DNA of 64,000 nt, from positions 15,912,464 to 15,976,463 of the forward strand of contig BTRK01000003.1 in the NCBI GenBank assembly GCA_036245805.1, given 5' to 3'. The first letter of the stretch is position 1. Each line of letters starts with the position of its first letter. The notes beneath the pieces are model-generated. The model was not told where the DNA came from. It saw only the letters and a list, made by a program, of their open reading frames with translations, and searched no databases. Both the position numbers and the translations under genes were made by a program. Shown one piece after another: positions 10,601-21,176 of this stretch. This DNA comes from Pristionchus mayeri (lineage: Eukaryota > Nematoda > Chromadorea > Rhabditida > Neodiplogasteridae).

Positions 10601-12108
10601 AGAGAACAAATCTGGCTTTTTTCTCAAAGATTGTAAATCCCTCGCTGATAGCACCCCTTTTTATATCAGAACTGTACGGTAAACAATAAAATCTTCTCTC
10701 TTTAGAGTCCCGTGATCGACCTTTCTTCAATCGACTCCGAGGAAGGCTTCGGATCCTCCTACATCGCCTACAATAAGACCAAGCTGGCCAATGTGAGTGG
10801 TTACGGTAGTCAGTTATCTGGATACAGTATCCGGATACGGTAGTCGATTTCCGGGGTACTGTAAGATTATGGTATCATTCGCAGGTGATGCACGCGCGCG
10901 AGCTCTCGCGTCGCCTGCGAGCAAACGGCAACACTACCGTTACCGTGAACGCGCTCCATCCAGGTACGGTATCCTGAAATCATTAATCGATTAAAATTGA
11001 AAACTATTCAATATCTAACGACAGCATGAGAAGGGAAGGTACGATTTTGCACGAAACGAAAGAAGTGAAATCCATTCCCACGAGCCAGTGACAAGCTTAG
11101 CAATCGAGTGTGCAAACTTTTCAACTCAGCTTGTCAGTCCCGTGGTGTAGCGGTTAGCACTCAGGACTCTGAATCCTGCGACGGGAGTTCAAATCTCCCC
11201 GGGACCTTCCTCTTTTGCCGAATTTTTTTTATAATTATTTCGCGAATTGCAGGTGTAATCGCGTCGGAATTGTGGCGCAACTTCGGTGTCGGCTTCAGAA
11301 TAGCGCAGCTTTTGATGCAAGTTCACGTGGAATTGGCCAAGATGACGTCACCTAAAGCCAAATTGACGTCATCTTCATAGTACATGACGTCATCTTAGTC
11401 AAAATGTCGTCATCGTCATCGTAGATGACGTCATCATCGAGCTTTTGCAGTGGATTCATGCTGAAATCTGAGAAGGACGGCGCACAGACCTCCCTCTACT
11501 TGGCGCTCTCGAAGGAAGTCAAGGGCGTCTCGGGCTGCTACTTCATGGTTCGTATTGCTTCCTCATTCTTTAGCTGTCTTGCACAATAGACTAAGCGAGA
11601 GAGCGTGAGAAATTGAGAGGGTTGGAGACTTATTCTCACTCTTTATCGCGCTTACAAGGACAATGCTTACTAGGGTGGCTGAAATGGATCAACGGGTCGT
11701 TATTTAGAGGGCCTCGGCAGATCAGAGACGGATGAGACGGTTGCCCGTCCCCTCTGGCATTCCTACCCTCTCTATTGACTGTGGAGATAGAGACTATCTC
11801 GTCTCATTCTCCTTTCCCTCACGGATGACCCGTATGAGAGAGTAAACAAGACGGTTAACCGTGATCAATTTCAGCCACCCTAATGCTTACTATCTAACTG
11901 CAGAACTTTCCTTTTGCTTCAAAGTTGAAAGAATCAGTACCCAAGTGTCTATTGAATGGATGCAATTAGACTAAAGATGAAAGCACTTGTTCAGGACTGC
12001 AAGACGAAGAGCGCGGCTCCTAATGCCCTGGACGACCTCGCTTGCAAGCAACTCTACGACTACAGCATCAAGGCAGTCGGACTGGACACGGCGAATAATA
12101 ATAATTAA
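7649..12108 (+). CDS. Short-chain dehydrogenase/reductase, retinol dehydrogenase 11-14-like
   Basis: Twelve exons give 325 residues: 7649-7710, 8036-8087, 8262-8336, 8523-8582, 8855-8945, 9358-9462, 9966-10057, 10706-10792, 10885-10963, 11253-11316, 11451-11547 and 11995-12108. All phases agree. Residues 5-21 form one hydrophobic segment, a likely membrane anchor followed by a basic stretch. The NAD(P)-binding TGxxxGIG is at 43-50, NNAG at 123-126, the catalytic Ser at 174 (INVAS), and Y201-x3-K205 is the active-site pair. The layout and length match RDH11-14/WWOX-type oxidoreductases, which reduce or oxidise lipid aldehydes and alcohols at membranes; the true substrate is unknown. The intron after 11316 needs a GC donor (GCAAGT) to keep frame. 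The start was chosen because it follows an acceptor directly. A poly(A) signal lies at 12149. Confidence 0.93.
11136..11207 (+). tRNA. tRNA-Gln (anticodon CUG), inside a dehydrogenase intron
   Basis: A cloverleaf folds: D arm GTGTAGCGGTTAGCAC, anticodon stem CAGGA/TCCTG around loop CTCTGAA (anticodon CTG), T arm GGGAG TTCAAAT CTCCC, acceptor 3' strand CGGGACC. The first base is A where the two sister genes have G, so the first acceptor pair is A-C instead of G-C. It lies on the coding strand of the host intron (10964-11252). Confidence 0.9.
11343..11433. promoter_or_regulatory. Cluster of four TGACGTCA (CRE-type) sites
   Basis: The palindrome TGACGTCA occurs at 11343, 11364, 11385 and 11426, spaced 21, 21 and 41 bp. 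The first three are on one helical period multiple. This is the classical CREB/ATF bZIP site. It lies in the intron after exon 10 of the dehydrogenase gene, so an intronic enhancer is possible. Alternatively the cluster is a decayed tandem repeat. Confidence 0.55.
11673..11881. mobile_element. MITE with 11-bp target duplication, 209 bp
   Basis: Termini GGGTGGCTGAAATGGATCA and the near-complement TGATCAATTTCAGCCACCC are flanked by AATGCTTACTA on both sides (11662-11672 and 11882-11892). An 11-bp duplication suggests a Mutator-like source. It is in the last dehydrogenase intron. Confidence 0.82.
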
Positions 12109-12148
12109 CCCGATTCATCATTACTATGTATGCTGCAAAAATGCTGTG

Positions 12149-12154
12149 AATAAA
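12149..12154 (+). terminator. Poly(A) signal of the dehydrogenase gene
   Basis: AATAAA lies 40 bases after the stop codon at 12106-12108. From here to 12463 no gene is seen. The stretch contains repeats of the type ATTGGGTCAACTACCGTGTA and a 12-base G run near 12402. Confidence 0.6.
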
Positions 12155-12463
12155 TATGAATTATGAGATAGTGGGAGTAAGAGAAAAGCAGGAAGTAACG
12201 CTAATAATTAAATTTTTTTATTATTCCGTGGGTCAGCCTTATGACTTTGGCCTTTGAAATACAGTATACCAATCAATAATTATCATTGGGTCAACTACCG
12301 TGTACCAATAAATAATTAACCTTGGGTCAACTATTATTCCCTGTGTCAGATCTATGATTTTCATTTTTGAACTCTTCTAGGACGGTGCCGGGGCCGAAGG
12401 CGGGGGGGGGGGGGAGCCGGACTAGTTTATACATGATTCACTGGATTTAGAAAACGAATAGTA

Positions 12464-13717
12464 TCAGGTTGTCCGGAAAGTCTTTGTGTATGGTTTTGTT
12501 TTAACACTGCTCGTCCCTAATGCACTTTGGATTTTCCTCATTCCTAGTAAATAACAAACAGTGAGGGTCCGTTATAGTAAGCAACTCCCCATTAACTTCC
12601 CTTCAGTCAGGCTCTAGTAGACCAATGATCTATGTTCCTGGAGCCGCCCACTTCCGACATGTTCTGCTTTACATCACTCTATCCTACACCACGATGAAGG
12701 ATTCGGAGACCCTACTGAAGAATGTTTATAATACACATGCCCCCCCCCCTCTACATCACCTTCAGGAATTGGATCCATCGCTTCGAAGAAGACGACTTTT
12801 CCCTCAATGAATGGGATCGATCTGGGAGACCGCGTTCGTTGCATTTTGGGAATTTGAAGAAAGCTGTTGAAACGAACCCACTTCACAGTGCCCGTGAAAT
12901 TTCTATTGCACTTAGAGGCCCCCATATCACTGTCAGAGAAGGCTTGAGATCTCTTGAAAGGAGGAAATTAATCGGTCGATTCATGTCCCATGATCTGAAC
13001 CAAGCCAGCCGAGACCGTCGAGTCGATGATTCCATTATTCTCATCATTCTCTGAGGACGGGATCGATGGCTAGAACGGCTCATAAGGGGTAATGAGTAGT
13101 GGGTCCTCTACGATAATAACCACAGCAGAGCCCAGTTTGTTGGAGAAGGAGAGACCCCGCAGGGTGTCCCCAAATTTCACCTGCACCCCAAGAAAAACAA
13201 GCTGGTAATGTGGTGGGGAGCGGATGGCGTGATATGCTCGGAGCTACTCCCTGCGGGCATGACAATTATCGGGGCCAAGTACGTCACATAGCTACAGCAT
13301 TTTGAAGTTGGAAGTCGATCGTTCAAGGCTGAAGGACAAGAAAGTGTATATTTAGCAAAAATTTCCCCGTCCCCAGGTCTCCAATCAATTCAAGCAGGAA
13401 TTGGCTGGATATGGATGGATGGTTCTCCCTCACCCCCGTATTCTCCTGGCATGGCCCCGTCTGATTAATGGCTTTTCGCAGACCTGGCCTATGTTCTTAG
13501 AGATAGGTCGTTCAATAACCGTGGAAGTCTGAAGTATGCTCTCAAGCATTTCTTTGATTCGCGCTCAGGCGGGTTCTGAAGGGAGGGGATCCATACATTG
13601 CAGGTACTTTGGGCACATATTGCCAATAATGAGGACAAGTATAATTGAACGTATGCTTTTCTCTTCCCCAAGAAATAACGTTTCGAAAAATACACAAAGA
13701 CTTTCCGGACAACCTAA
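12464..13717 (+). mobile_element. mariner, 1254 bp, decayed transposase
   Basis: The ends share a 25-bp inverted repeat beginning AGGTTGTCCGGAAAGTCTTT, flanked by TA (12462-12463 and 13718-13719). The transposase is readable on the plus strand in pieces: start MKDSETLLKNVYN near 12694, WIHRFEEDDFSLNEWDRSGR, HDLNQASRDRRVD, then KWVLYDNN-like and LHPKKNKL-like blocks. Frameshifts and in-frame stops separate them, so the copy is dead. An inverted copy of the same family is at 27419-28637. Confidence 0.85.
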
Positions 13718-13836
13718 TAATTCTTATCGATAAAGGAAAATATAGCTAGGATCGTATAGTAGTTGATAAATGACGAAATAGTAGTTCTAAATGCAGGAAA
13801 ATATTTCAAACAGCGGAAAAAAATATGCAAAACAGA

Positions 13837-13908
13837 AGGTCCCGGGGAGATTTGAACTCCCGTCGCAGGATTCAGAGTCCTGAGTGCTAACCGCTACACC
13901 ACGGGACC
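13837..13908 (-). tRNA. tRNA-Gln (anticodon CUG), second copy
   Basis: It is almost identical to the gene at 11136, but with a complete GGTCCCG/CGGGACC acceptor stem. Anticodon loop CTCTGAA, T loop TTCAAAT and 72 nt total. It lies between two mariners on the minus strand; positions 13909-14213 hold nothing else I recognise. Confidence 0.93.
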
Positions 13909-14213
13909 GACATGTGAGCATAAAAACATCGCTGAATGTTAGTTCTTCTATTGCTCGACTCTCAATACTATTCTAACTTCAATTATTATTCACGAGAAAT
14001 GTTATCTCAGGCACCTCTCATGTTTATCTTTTGTATGTCGTGTTATGATAATGTAGAGAAAACATATTTTCATCTTTATCTGATTTTTTAAGTGTCTTTA
14101 CCCATTGTTCATAGTTTGTCTCTTAGTAGGCAGTGATTAGTGGAGGAACGCCGCCTATGAAGAATATGGCCCCATCCTCACCTGAGCACCACTGCCTGAT
14201 ATGATAAATAATT

Positions 14214-15939
14214 CTAATTCAGAGAATTCTAACGCGTTGGAAGGTCTTGAGTGGGTGAAGTAGTATAAGATGCGAGACAGGAAAAGCAAACCCACTGGCA
14301 TCACTACCTCAATTTTATACTCTATTTCTTGAGGAAGCTATGCCAGAGTGTTTGAGATAGTTGTTGTTGTTTTAATTATATTTACTCCGTTCGCTGTGGT
14401 CAAAATTGCTGACTTTTCCATTTAGTTTCGATTCCATGATTGTTTTTCGATCTTGACATAATCGCATCCGTTAATTTAAAGTACTTAATAAATATTGGGG
14501 TGTCCGGAAAGTTCGTATAATTTTTTGTTTTTATTTTTTATTCAATGCTTTACAATTCTCAGTGACCAATGTATGCCCCCTTCTTTCTCACTTCCATTCC
14601 TCTCTTCCAGAATGCGGGTTTCTTCGAGACCGCCCAGTTCACGAAAGCCCTCACAACTTCATCTCGATTCTTGAACTTCTTTCCTTTGCAGAAGTCAGAG
14701 AGAGAGCGGAAGCAGTGGTAGTCGCATGGGAGAGATCCGGGGAATACGGTGGATGGGGAATCCTCTCGATCTTCAGCTCGTCCATTTTCTTCTGGGTCAT
14801 CTTCGCTCGATGTGGGCGAGCATTGTCCATCAGAAGAAGAATTTTGCCCTGGTTCAGGAGTCTGGGAGTGACTCTGATCGCGACATCTTCCAGTTGTTCA
14901 GAGAAGAGGTCGGCATTGATGCTGGTGCCAGGGGCGAGGCTCTCCCAGTAGATGGGACCGAGCACTGAGAAGAAGAAGCAGAGGAGTTCCTTCTTTCCGT
15001 GCTCTTCCTTCTTCGGGACGGGCGTGGGCTTCTCATCTGCATCCACCCATTGCAGTCTCCTCACAGGGTTATCGTACGTGATCTACTTCTCATCAGTAGC
15101 GATGATGGAATTGACCCATCGAAGATTGGATCTACGATGGAGTAATTCCCGACAGACTTGAACACGATTTTTCAGCTGTTCGGGGGAGAGGTCATGGGGA
15201 ATCACTTGTGGGAGTTTCGGCTTCTTCCCAGATCGATGGAGGATATCGGACACCGTTGATCTGGGAGTACCAGTATCCTTGTTCAACTCACGCACACTGG
15301 CCATGGGCTTGCGCTTCAGTGTGCGGAGAACGAGAGGCTGATCGAGGGAGGGAGGACGTCCAGAGCGGGGTTGATCATCGAGACCAAACTCCCCTTTCTT
15401 GAAGCGGGAGAACCACTTATAGCAGAAGGGTATGGAGGGGCGTCAGCTCCTTCCGAGTGGGCCAGGGCAGAGTGGGCCTCCTTCTCGGATCGGCCAAGAC
15501 GGTAGTAATGATGTAAAACTGCTCGGAGGTAGATATGGGTGTCCATCACAAGAATCAATGTAGCAATTAGGAGACTGATTAAATCCTCTCACTACTCAAC
15601 GTCAGAATGATGCAATACATTGTTGACAAACAGATTGCGCAATCACTGCATTTGATCGCGAACTGACTGTTTTCCGAAGCATTATACGAACTTTCCGGAC
15701 ACCCCAATAGGTTGTGTCATCTTTATAGAATGATCAAATCTGGATGTTCGAAAGTTGTTCATAACTCCGATAATTCAATTCCTCAATGTGAAATCTCTTG
15801 TTCTTTATCCTGGTGAGGTTAATTTCAGTCGGGCGCACAGTGCCCCGTCTGCGACAGCCCTTTCGCTGAAGATCCGGATTTCCGCGATGAGTTTAGCGAG
15901 AGACTTCCGGAGATCATCAGATATGGACCGACTGGACAA
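14214..15939 (+). pseudogene. RING-family pseudogene interrupted by a mariner
   Basis: Positions 14214-14494 plus 15710-15787 are a diverged copy of 39520-39935, which leads into exon 1 of the RING-H2 gene. The first segment has stops where the other copy is open. After the mariner, an ATG at 15730 reads MIKSGCSKVVHNSDNSIPQC then EIS, so the second Cys of the CxxC is lost, and the frame soon stops. At 15829-15939 an acceptor-flanked, 37-codon exon follows. It reads SGAQCPVCDSPFAED and beyond and looks like the C-terminal half of another RING, ending at a GTAAGC donor. The central RING histidines are absent. I see this as a deletion derivative of a RING gene. Confidence 0.6.
14495..15707 (-). 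mobile_element. mariner (DD34D), copy A, 1213 bp
   Basis: Termini TTGGGGTGTCCGGAAAGTTC and complement, TA duplication (14493-14494 and 15708-15709). The transposase is on the minus strand, starting MILVMDTHIYLRAVL at 15558. TDEK is followed by a TAG stop where copy B has Trp, and a frameshift follows GADAPP. D2 is in LLLMDNARPH. The frame breaks just before the third Asp (PYSPDLS then out of frame; DYHCF in another frame); the spacing is 34. Copy B at 34607-35846 shares that last break. Confidence 0.88.
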
Positions 15940-16512
15940 GTAAGCTTTTATAAATATGAAAATATATTCTAAGAAATGATAAAATTGTTGTTCGTGGCTG
16001 CTTGGGATTGTTAATGAACTGGCCACTTGTGAATACTTTAAAGGAGGAGTAAAGTCAAAATTCAAGTTTCGAAACTCAGGGAAAGCTCAGGCAACGAGCG
16101 AGAGAGCACGCGACTTGAAGAGATTTCTCTTCTAATTGAAACATATTTGAACCGGGCGCGCGTTTGTCTTTACTCCTCTTTTAATAGGGAATGATGCCCT
16201 GTGAAAGTACTACGTAAAAAAGTCGTATTCATTAGACATTAGACACGTCATCAATAAAGACATTAGACATGTCATCAATTCATTAGACACGTTATCGATA
16301 AAGAACTGAACGTTCGATCACCCTCTCTCTTTCTATCTCGCTCTTCCCTCTCCTCCTCCTCCTCCTCATCCATTTCATTCACACCCATTCCCTACTCACG
16401 AACGGTCGCCACCCCCTCTCTCGACTCTCTCTTGGAAAAAAAGGTACGAAAATAGGAGAAAAATAGGATCCCAGGGTTGGTGAACACTCAAACATTTAGA
16501 ATTGCCCATAGA
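15940..16512. other. No gene; dispersed repeat, 19-bp tandem repeat and CT-rich tract
   Basis: The second copy of the CAGGGAAAGCTCAGG dispersed repeat is at 16079-16180. Three imperfect copies of ATTAGACACGTCATCAAT lie at about 16229-16300. A pyrimidine-rich tract with a CTC run spans 16315-16440. A promoter of the acetyltransferase gene may lie here. Confidence 0.5.
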
Positions 16513-18837
16513 ATGGCTGCCTACCTCGCTCCTCAAGTTATGACTACCCCTCAGAAGGTGAAGTTCTTGTTTTTATTCATTCTAAAACGTTGTTTCAGTA
16601 CGCATACATCGCGCGGCTCGCTATCAAGTACCGCTCCATACCACAGAATTTTCGATTCGAACCGGTAAGAGGGAAAATGAGGTTACTGTAGAACGATCGA
16701 GAACTGATCGTCGGGATACTGTAACTTCCAATATCGATTTCAGCTTCGTGCGCATCATCTTCCGCATCTGATGGATCTGGGCAAGGGAGTATGCGAGGAT
16801 GAACCACTCTCTCAGGTGGAAAAGAGTGATACTGTATCTAATCGTGAACTGAATTAGCTCGCTGGATAGAGTAATCGGGATACGGTAACCAATCGATCTT
16901 TTGCAGGCGCTTGGAAAAACTTTCGAGAATTCTCGAAATGGGCTGGAGTACGTCTACCAGTATGCAATCGCTGCCAATTCTGTGGTCGACACCAGTCTGA
17001 TTTGCTACGAGAACGTACGTAGAGGAAGCGAGGGCGGAGCCTGCGGGCAAACAACTTCATGTGCCTAGGGAATGAGCGGAGTCTGCGGGCCCCGAAATTG
17101 CTGTGTACAGTGTGAATGCTGCAGAAAAACAATCAACCCGTCGGACTGGCGCTCACCTACCCGACGTATAGAGATCCCAAGAAGGCTCCCTTCTCCGTGC
17201 CAGAACCGAAGCGCTCCCAGCTGGAAATGAGTACCGGTTGGTGATATCCAATTCTTGATCTTTGATCTCTCTTTTTAGATGTGTTGCCCCAAGATGAGAT
17301 GTTTAATAAGCTATGGGACCTCTACCCCAACGAAGATGTGCGATCTATTGCCTATGGGGAATCGTCTACTGAATGATCTACAGTACTCATCCAATCGATT
17401 GAGGTGCTCTTGAGGGGCAAGTCGATCTACGTGGACAGGGCACATCGCAAGGATTGCCTCTTTCAGACGATGATGAACTACGGTCTGGACTACCCAGTGA
17501 TTGCTGAGGTGAGGGGAGAGGTAGAGAACAAAGATTATCAGCATAGTTGCCCAACAATGGCGACGAGGTGTTTTCAGACCATGAACCCCTATTCATGGGT
17601 GTGGAGAGCGCCCCTGTTTTGAGGGGCGCTCCCCACAGGGACGTATAGGGAGTCATGGTCAAAAATCGACTGCAAGGTCATTGGTAGGTCAAGACTAGGT
17701 ACCGTACCCAATCGATAGTACAGTACCCCAGATACCGTATACCACTACCGTAACCCACGATTATCGCAAACTAACTTTGTTTTTAAAAAGTCCTAGTTCC
17801 ATGCCCAATCGATTATACAGTACCCAACTAATTACAGTAACCTAGTACCTTGGGTCAGATCCAGTTCCTTGGGTCAAATATCTTTCTGAAAATCCAAAAT
17901 CGAGCATACAATTATTTCAAATTATATTTCCGTATGTCTTATAACCGTAGGATCCTTTTAAGATCAATTTGAAATTTTTTGAAAAATGTTAGAAATTTTT
18001 AGAAAAATGTTTGACCCAAGGAACTGGATCTGACCCAAGGAACTAGGTTACTGTAATTAGTTGAGTACTGTATAATCGATTGGGCATGGCACCAGGACTT
18101 TTTAAAAATAAAGTTAGTTTGCGATAATCGTGGGTTACGGTAGTGGCATACGGTATCTGGGGGTACTGTACTATCGATTGGGTACGGTGTATCTAGTCTT
18201 GACCTACCAATGACCTAGCAATCGATTTTTGACCATGACCCCCTATACGTCCCTGTGGGGAGCGCCCCTCAAAACAGGGGCGCTCTCCACACCCATGAAT
18301 AGGGGTTTATGGGGGTCGCCGCCGGCGTGGGCAACTATGATTATCAGTGATAGTAAACGAGATCGTGGACATGTTTCTGGACAACGCGTGATTTTGGGTT
18401 CGGAAGGAGATCATTCTCATTTCTAAACATGATTTCCTTATTCATGCGCATGCCCAACGACTTAGATTAGTACCATGATAGACCTCTTTCAATGGTCTTC
18501 ATTGTAGAAAACGGGTGCTAAACACACTGGGGGCACATCCTCTAATTATGAGACGAAGGTTCGGGATTTCTTGATTTTGATTTTCGATTTATCTTTATCT
18601 TTCCATGTCGATCATCTTGCAGAGTTTTCTCGAGATGCTGGGCTACACCCAAATTATCACCACTGCTGACCACGTAGTTAACATCAAGGGAGAGAAGGCG
18701 AGTAGACTTTGATCTTTGATCTTCAGGTAAAGCTGGCGCAAGGTCCCATGGCTCTGTACTCGCGCGATCTTCACAATAACGTTTCCATCAACGTCAAACC
18801 GATCTGGGATGAGATGAAGAAGGAAGGAATGATGTGA
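16513..18837 (+). CDS. GNAT-family N-acetyltransferase-like protein, 10 exons
   Basis: Exons: 16513-16557, 16599-16664, 16744-16815, 16907-17014, 17125-17236, 17279-17337, 17404-17508, 18508-18558, 18623-18697 and 18727-18837, giving 267 residues with all phases closed. The C-terminal part has the feel of a GNAT fold. LRGKSIYVDRAHRKDCLFQT (157-176) corresponds to the acetyl-CoA-binding strand and loop, then SSNYETKSFLEMLGYTQI near 200-216 to the usual N-x-x-x-x-x-x-F-x-x-x-G-[FY] strand. The pyrophosphate loop lacks the canonical R-x-x-G-x-G/A (it reads HRKDCL), so acetyl-CoA binding may be altered. Nematode arylalkylamine N-acetyltransferase-like proteins are the nearest group I can think of, without proof. 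Exon 7 is taken at 17404, since an alternative acceptor at 17384 breaks frame. The last intron is only 29 nt and has a GC donor. An ACAG/TAG acceptor close to the ATG suggests trans-splicing. Confidence 0.75.
17541..18340. repeat. Palindrome, about 800 bp, in acetyltransferase intron 7
   Basis: The arms are about 390 bp with centre near 17940. They contain GGGGCGCTCCCCACAGGGAC and its complement, repeated TACCGTA/TACAGTA boxes around CCAATCGAT, and CCTTGGGTCAGATCCAGTTC. The same inner sequence forms the palindrome at 28702-30010, so this is a fold-back family with two members here. Confidence 0.85.
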
Positions 18838-19381
18838 AGATGAAAGAGAATGATTGATATTTGAAGAGCGAGGGGTAGCGATTAACGAATTAAACTAGTT
18901 AATCCATTCATCAAAACAACATCGAGCTTATCAGTCCATCATACTCCCAACATTCTGAACACATTCTGAACACATTCTGAACACATTTTAAGATGGGAGG
19001 AATTACCAGAAAAGGTGTTTTGATTCCAATAAATCCATCGACAGTTTGAAACACTACGTCAAGCAATAAGGTGAAAAGGGGAAAGAAGGAAAATAGTTGA
19101 TCTATTGGCAAGAGTGAGACAAAGAATGATAACTCGGCAGCTGCAAGTGCTGCACAGCAGAAGGCAGTCGAATGTGATGCAGCACCAGTCGATGACGTCG
19201 TGATGACGTCACTATTTCAGTCACCTTCTTTATTTAAACCATGAATCTCTGGAATGGTACAACGAATAACAATGCTCCATAGAGTTATATAATGCACAAA
19301 AATTGCTAAATAAACGTTGAAATGCTAGTTTAGAATGCAGGAAATTGCTTACATTGGCAGGGAAAAACGCAGCAAAAAGGA
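18838..19381. other. No gene; short tandem repeat ACATTCTGAAC x3
   Basis: Three and a bit copies of ACATTCTGAAC lie at about 18951-18987. TGACGTC/TGACGTCA sites occur at 19193-19210. No exon seen. Confidence 0.5.
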
Positions 19382-19453
19382 AGGTCCCGGGGAGATTTGA
19401 ACTCCCGTAGCAGGATTCAGAGTCCTGAGTGCTAACCGCTACACCACGGGACC
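19382..19453 (-). tRNA. tRNA-Gln (anticodon CUG), third copy
   Basis: The 72-nt cloverleaf matches the copy at 13837, with one change in the variable arm (CTAC for CGAC). The acceptor pairs GGTCCCG/CGGGACC. All three copies in the window therefore form one recent family of identical specificity. Confidence 0.93.
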
Positions 19454-20301
19454 GACGGGATGTGAGTAAAAGTTAACGCACATAATTCTTGAGCTCACCA
19501 TTATAGCGTTGAGAAGATGGGATCATACCAAATCTTTCATTATACCTCTCACTGTACCCCTCATTTACATGATTTTAGAATTATTACCTGGATGCATGCA
19601 TACTATCATCATGCTACAGTAAGCTCAGTTCACACTACATTGAACAATTACTGAAATTCGCACCGTATTATTTATCATATCATTACAACACCGAAACACT
19701 TCAGCTTCTGAACTTGAACAAAAAAGGAAAAGTATGAGAAACAGAGAGTTCTGGATTCATTAAAAACAGTGAAGACAAGGCGAGCGATGTTCGACAGGGG
19801 AGATTCGAAATGATGCAACAATAGTGGTGGGTTCACTTCTCACTCCAATCACCAATGGAAGCGGGTTAAATGATCGGGACGTTCGGAAACAGTGACATTC
19901 ATTCTGAGAAAAACCAAAGCAAAGATCAAGAGTTGAACGGAAAGGGTCGGGGCCTACAGTATCCAGAATAAGCAATCTTCCATTCACAGATGTCACAACA
20001 ATTGCAATTACAACGAGAGAGGTGGTAGGGATAATATTAGAACAAGAAGGGAACGGAAGACGGTGAATGAATTAGCTGTTTGTACTAAACATTGCGCAAA
20101 TGTCATTAGGGGAGGGTTTTCTAAATATACATAACGAGAGGGCGAAAGATCAAAGATCGGAATAGGAGGGGAAGAACAACGATCAGATTGTGGTGAGAAG
20201 ATCAAAGGTTAGATTAGGGGGGAAGATCAAAGATCAGAATAGGGTGAGAGGGTCAACAGTTAACGAGTGGGGGGAGGGGTTATCTGGAAGGGGCGTGGCC
20301 T
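19454..20301. other. No gene; GATCAAAGATC-rich 3' flank
   Basis: Positions 20150-20260 contain several GATCAAAGATC boxes downstream of the minus-strand gene's stop codon. Otherwise nothing recognisable. Confidence 0.4.
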
Positions 20302-20846
20302 TCACTTTCTCTGGCGCTTGGCGCCTCTTCCGTTGCTGGTGCTCGGCCCGTCCGCGTCCGCATCCGCGCCCGACGCGCCTCCTGACGCCTGCGGCGCGGA
20401 CATCTGCGCCATGCGGAACGAGTAGTCGGCGAAGGTCTGCAGGGGAAACAAGTCAGTGGGCAAGCTTTGATCGCTGAGGTATTTGATGTAGAACTCAAAT
20501 TTTGGATGGTTGCGTGATTCGCGTTTTCACATCACTACTTGAATAGGGTGGAACAGCTAGCACAATCGTTGACAGGATGCATTTCCAAAAATTCTAAACT
20601 ATCATTTAAGTGAAACGAAGCACGATGGTTTGTCTTTCCGAATCTGCTACCAGGCCTCGATAATTCTTACTCATTTCCGAAACTCAAGAATAAAACATAT
20701 CCACCAGGTTAACATTGGTTAGGGAATATTTCATGATTTTCGAAACTATAATTATAAATATTGATTGATTGATTGATACCGTACCCTGGGCATGAGGAGC
20801 GAGGCGGGCGTGCACGCCTTGCACGGCATCCGTGACGGCCAGCGAC

Positions 20847-21176
20847 CACAGCGTTCTGACCCCCATTGTTCTCTCCAGATAAGGGTAGACAAAGGGATTA
20901 ATATTTTGAATTTTCCAGCGAAAACCCAAACTGCAAATAGGCCGTTTGAAAGACCTTCGATATTTGAGAATCCTCTGAAACATAAAACAATGCCCCCAAT
21001 TTGATCACTCTGAGCACTTTTGCATCTCATAGTTGGAGTGAAACACAAACCAGCCTGGTCAGTTCCGTTCACCGAGAGGGCGATTCACGGAGGGAGATTT
21101 TATGTTTCAGAAGGATTTCAAGTATACTGATTGCAGTTCGACTCAGCTCCCTTGTCTGTCGAGTCAGAATGCTGTG
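20847..21176. mobile_element. 330-bp MITE inserted within an exon
   Basis: Termini CACAGCGTTCTGAC and GTCAGAATGCTGTG, with a perfect 4-bp duplication CGAC at 20843-20846 and 21177-21180. Removing the element and one CGAC from the minus-strand exon 21182-20780 leaves 69 nt, an open 23-codon exon (TSLAVTDAVQGVHARLAPHA and on) in the right phase for both neighbours. The insert (334 nt) has stops and is not a multiple of three. A relative lies at about 37390-37704. Confidence 0.9.
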
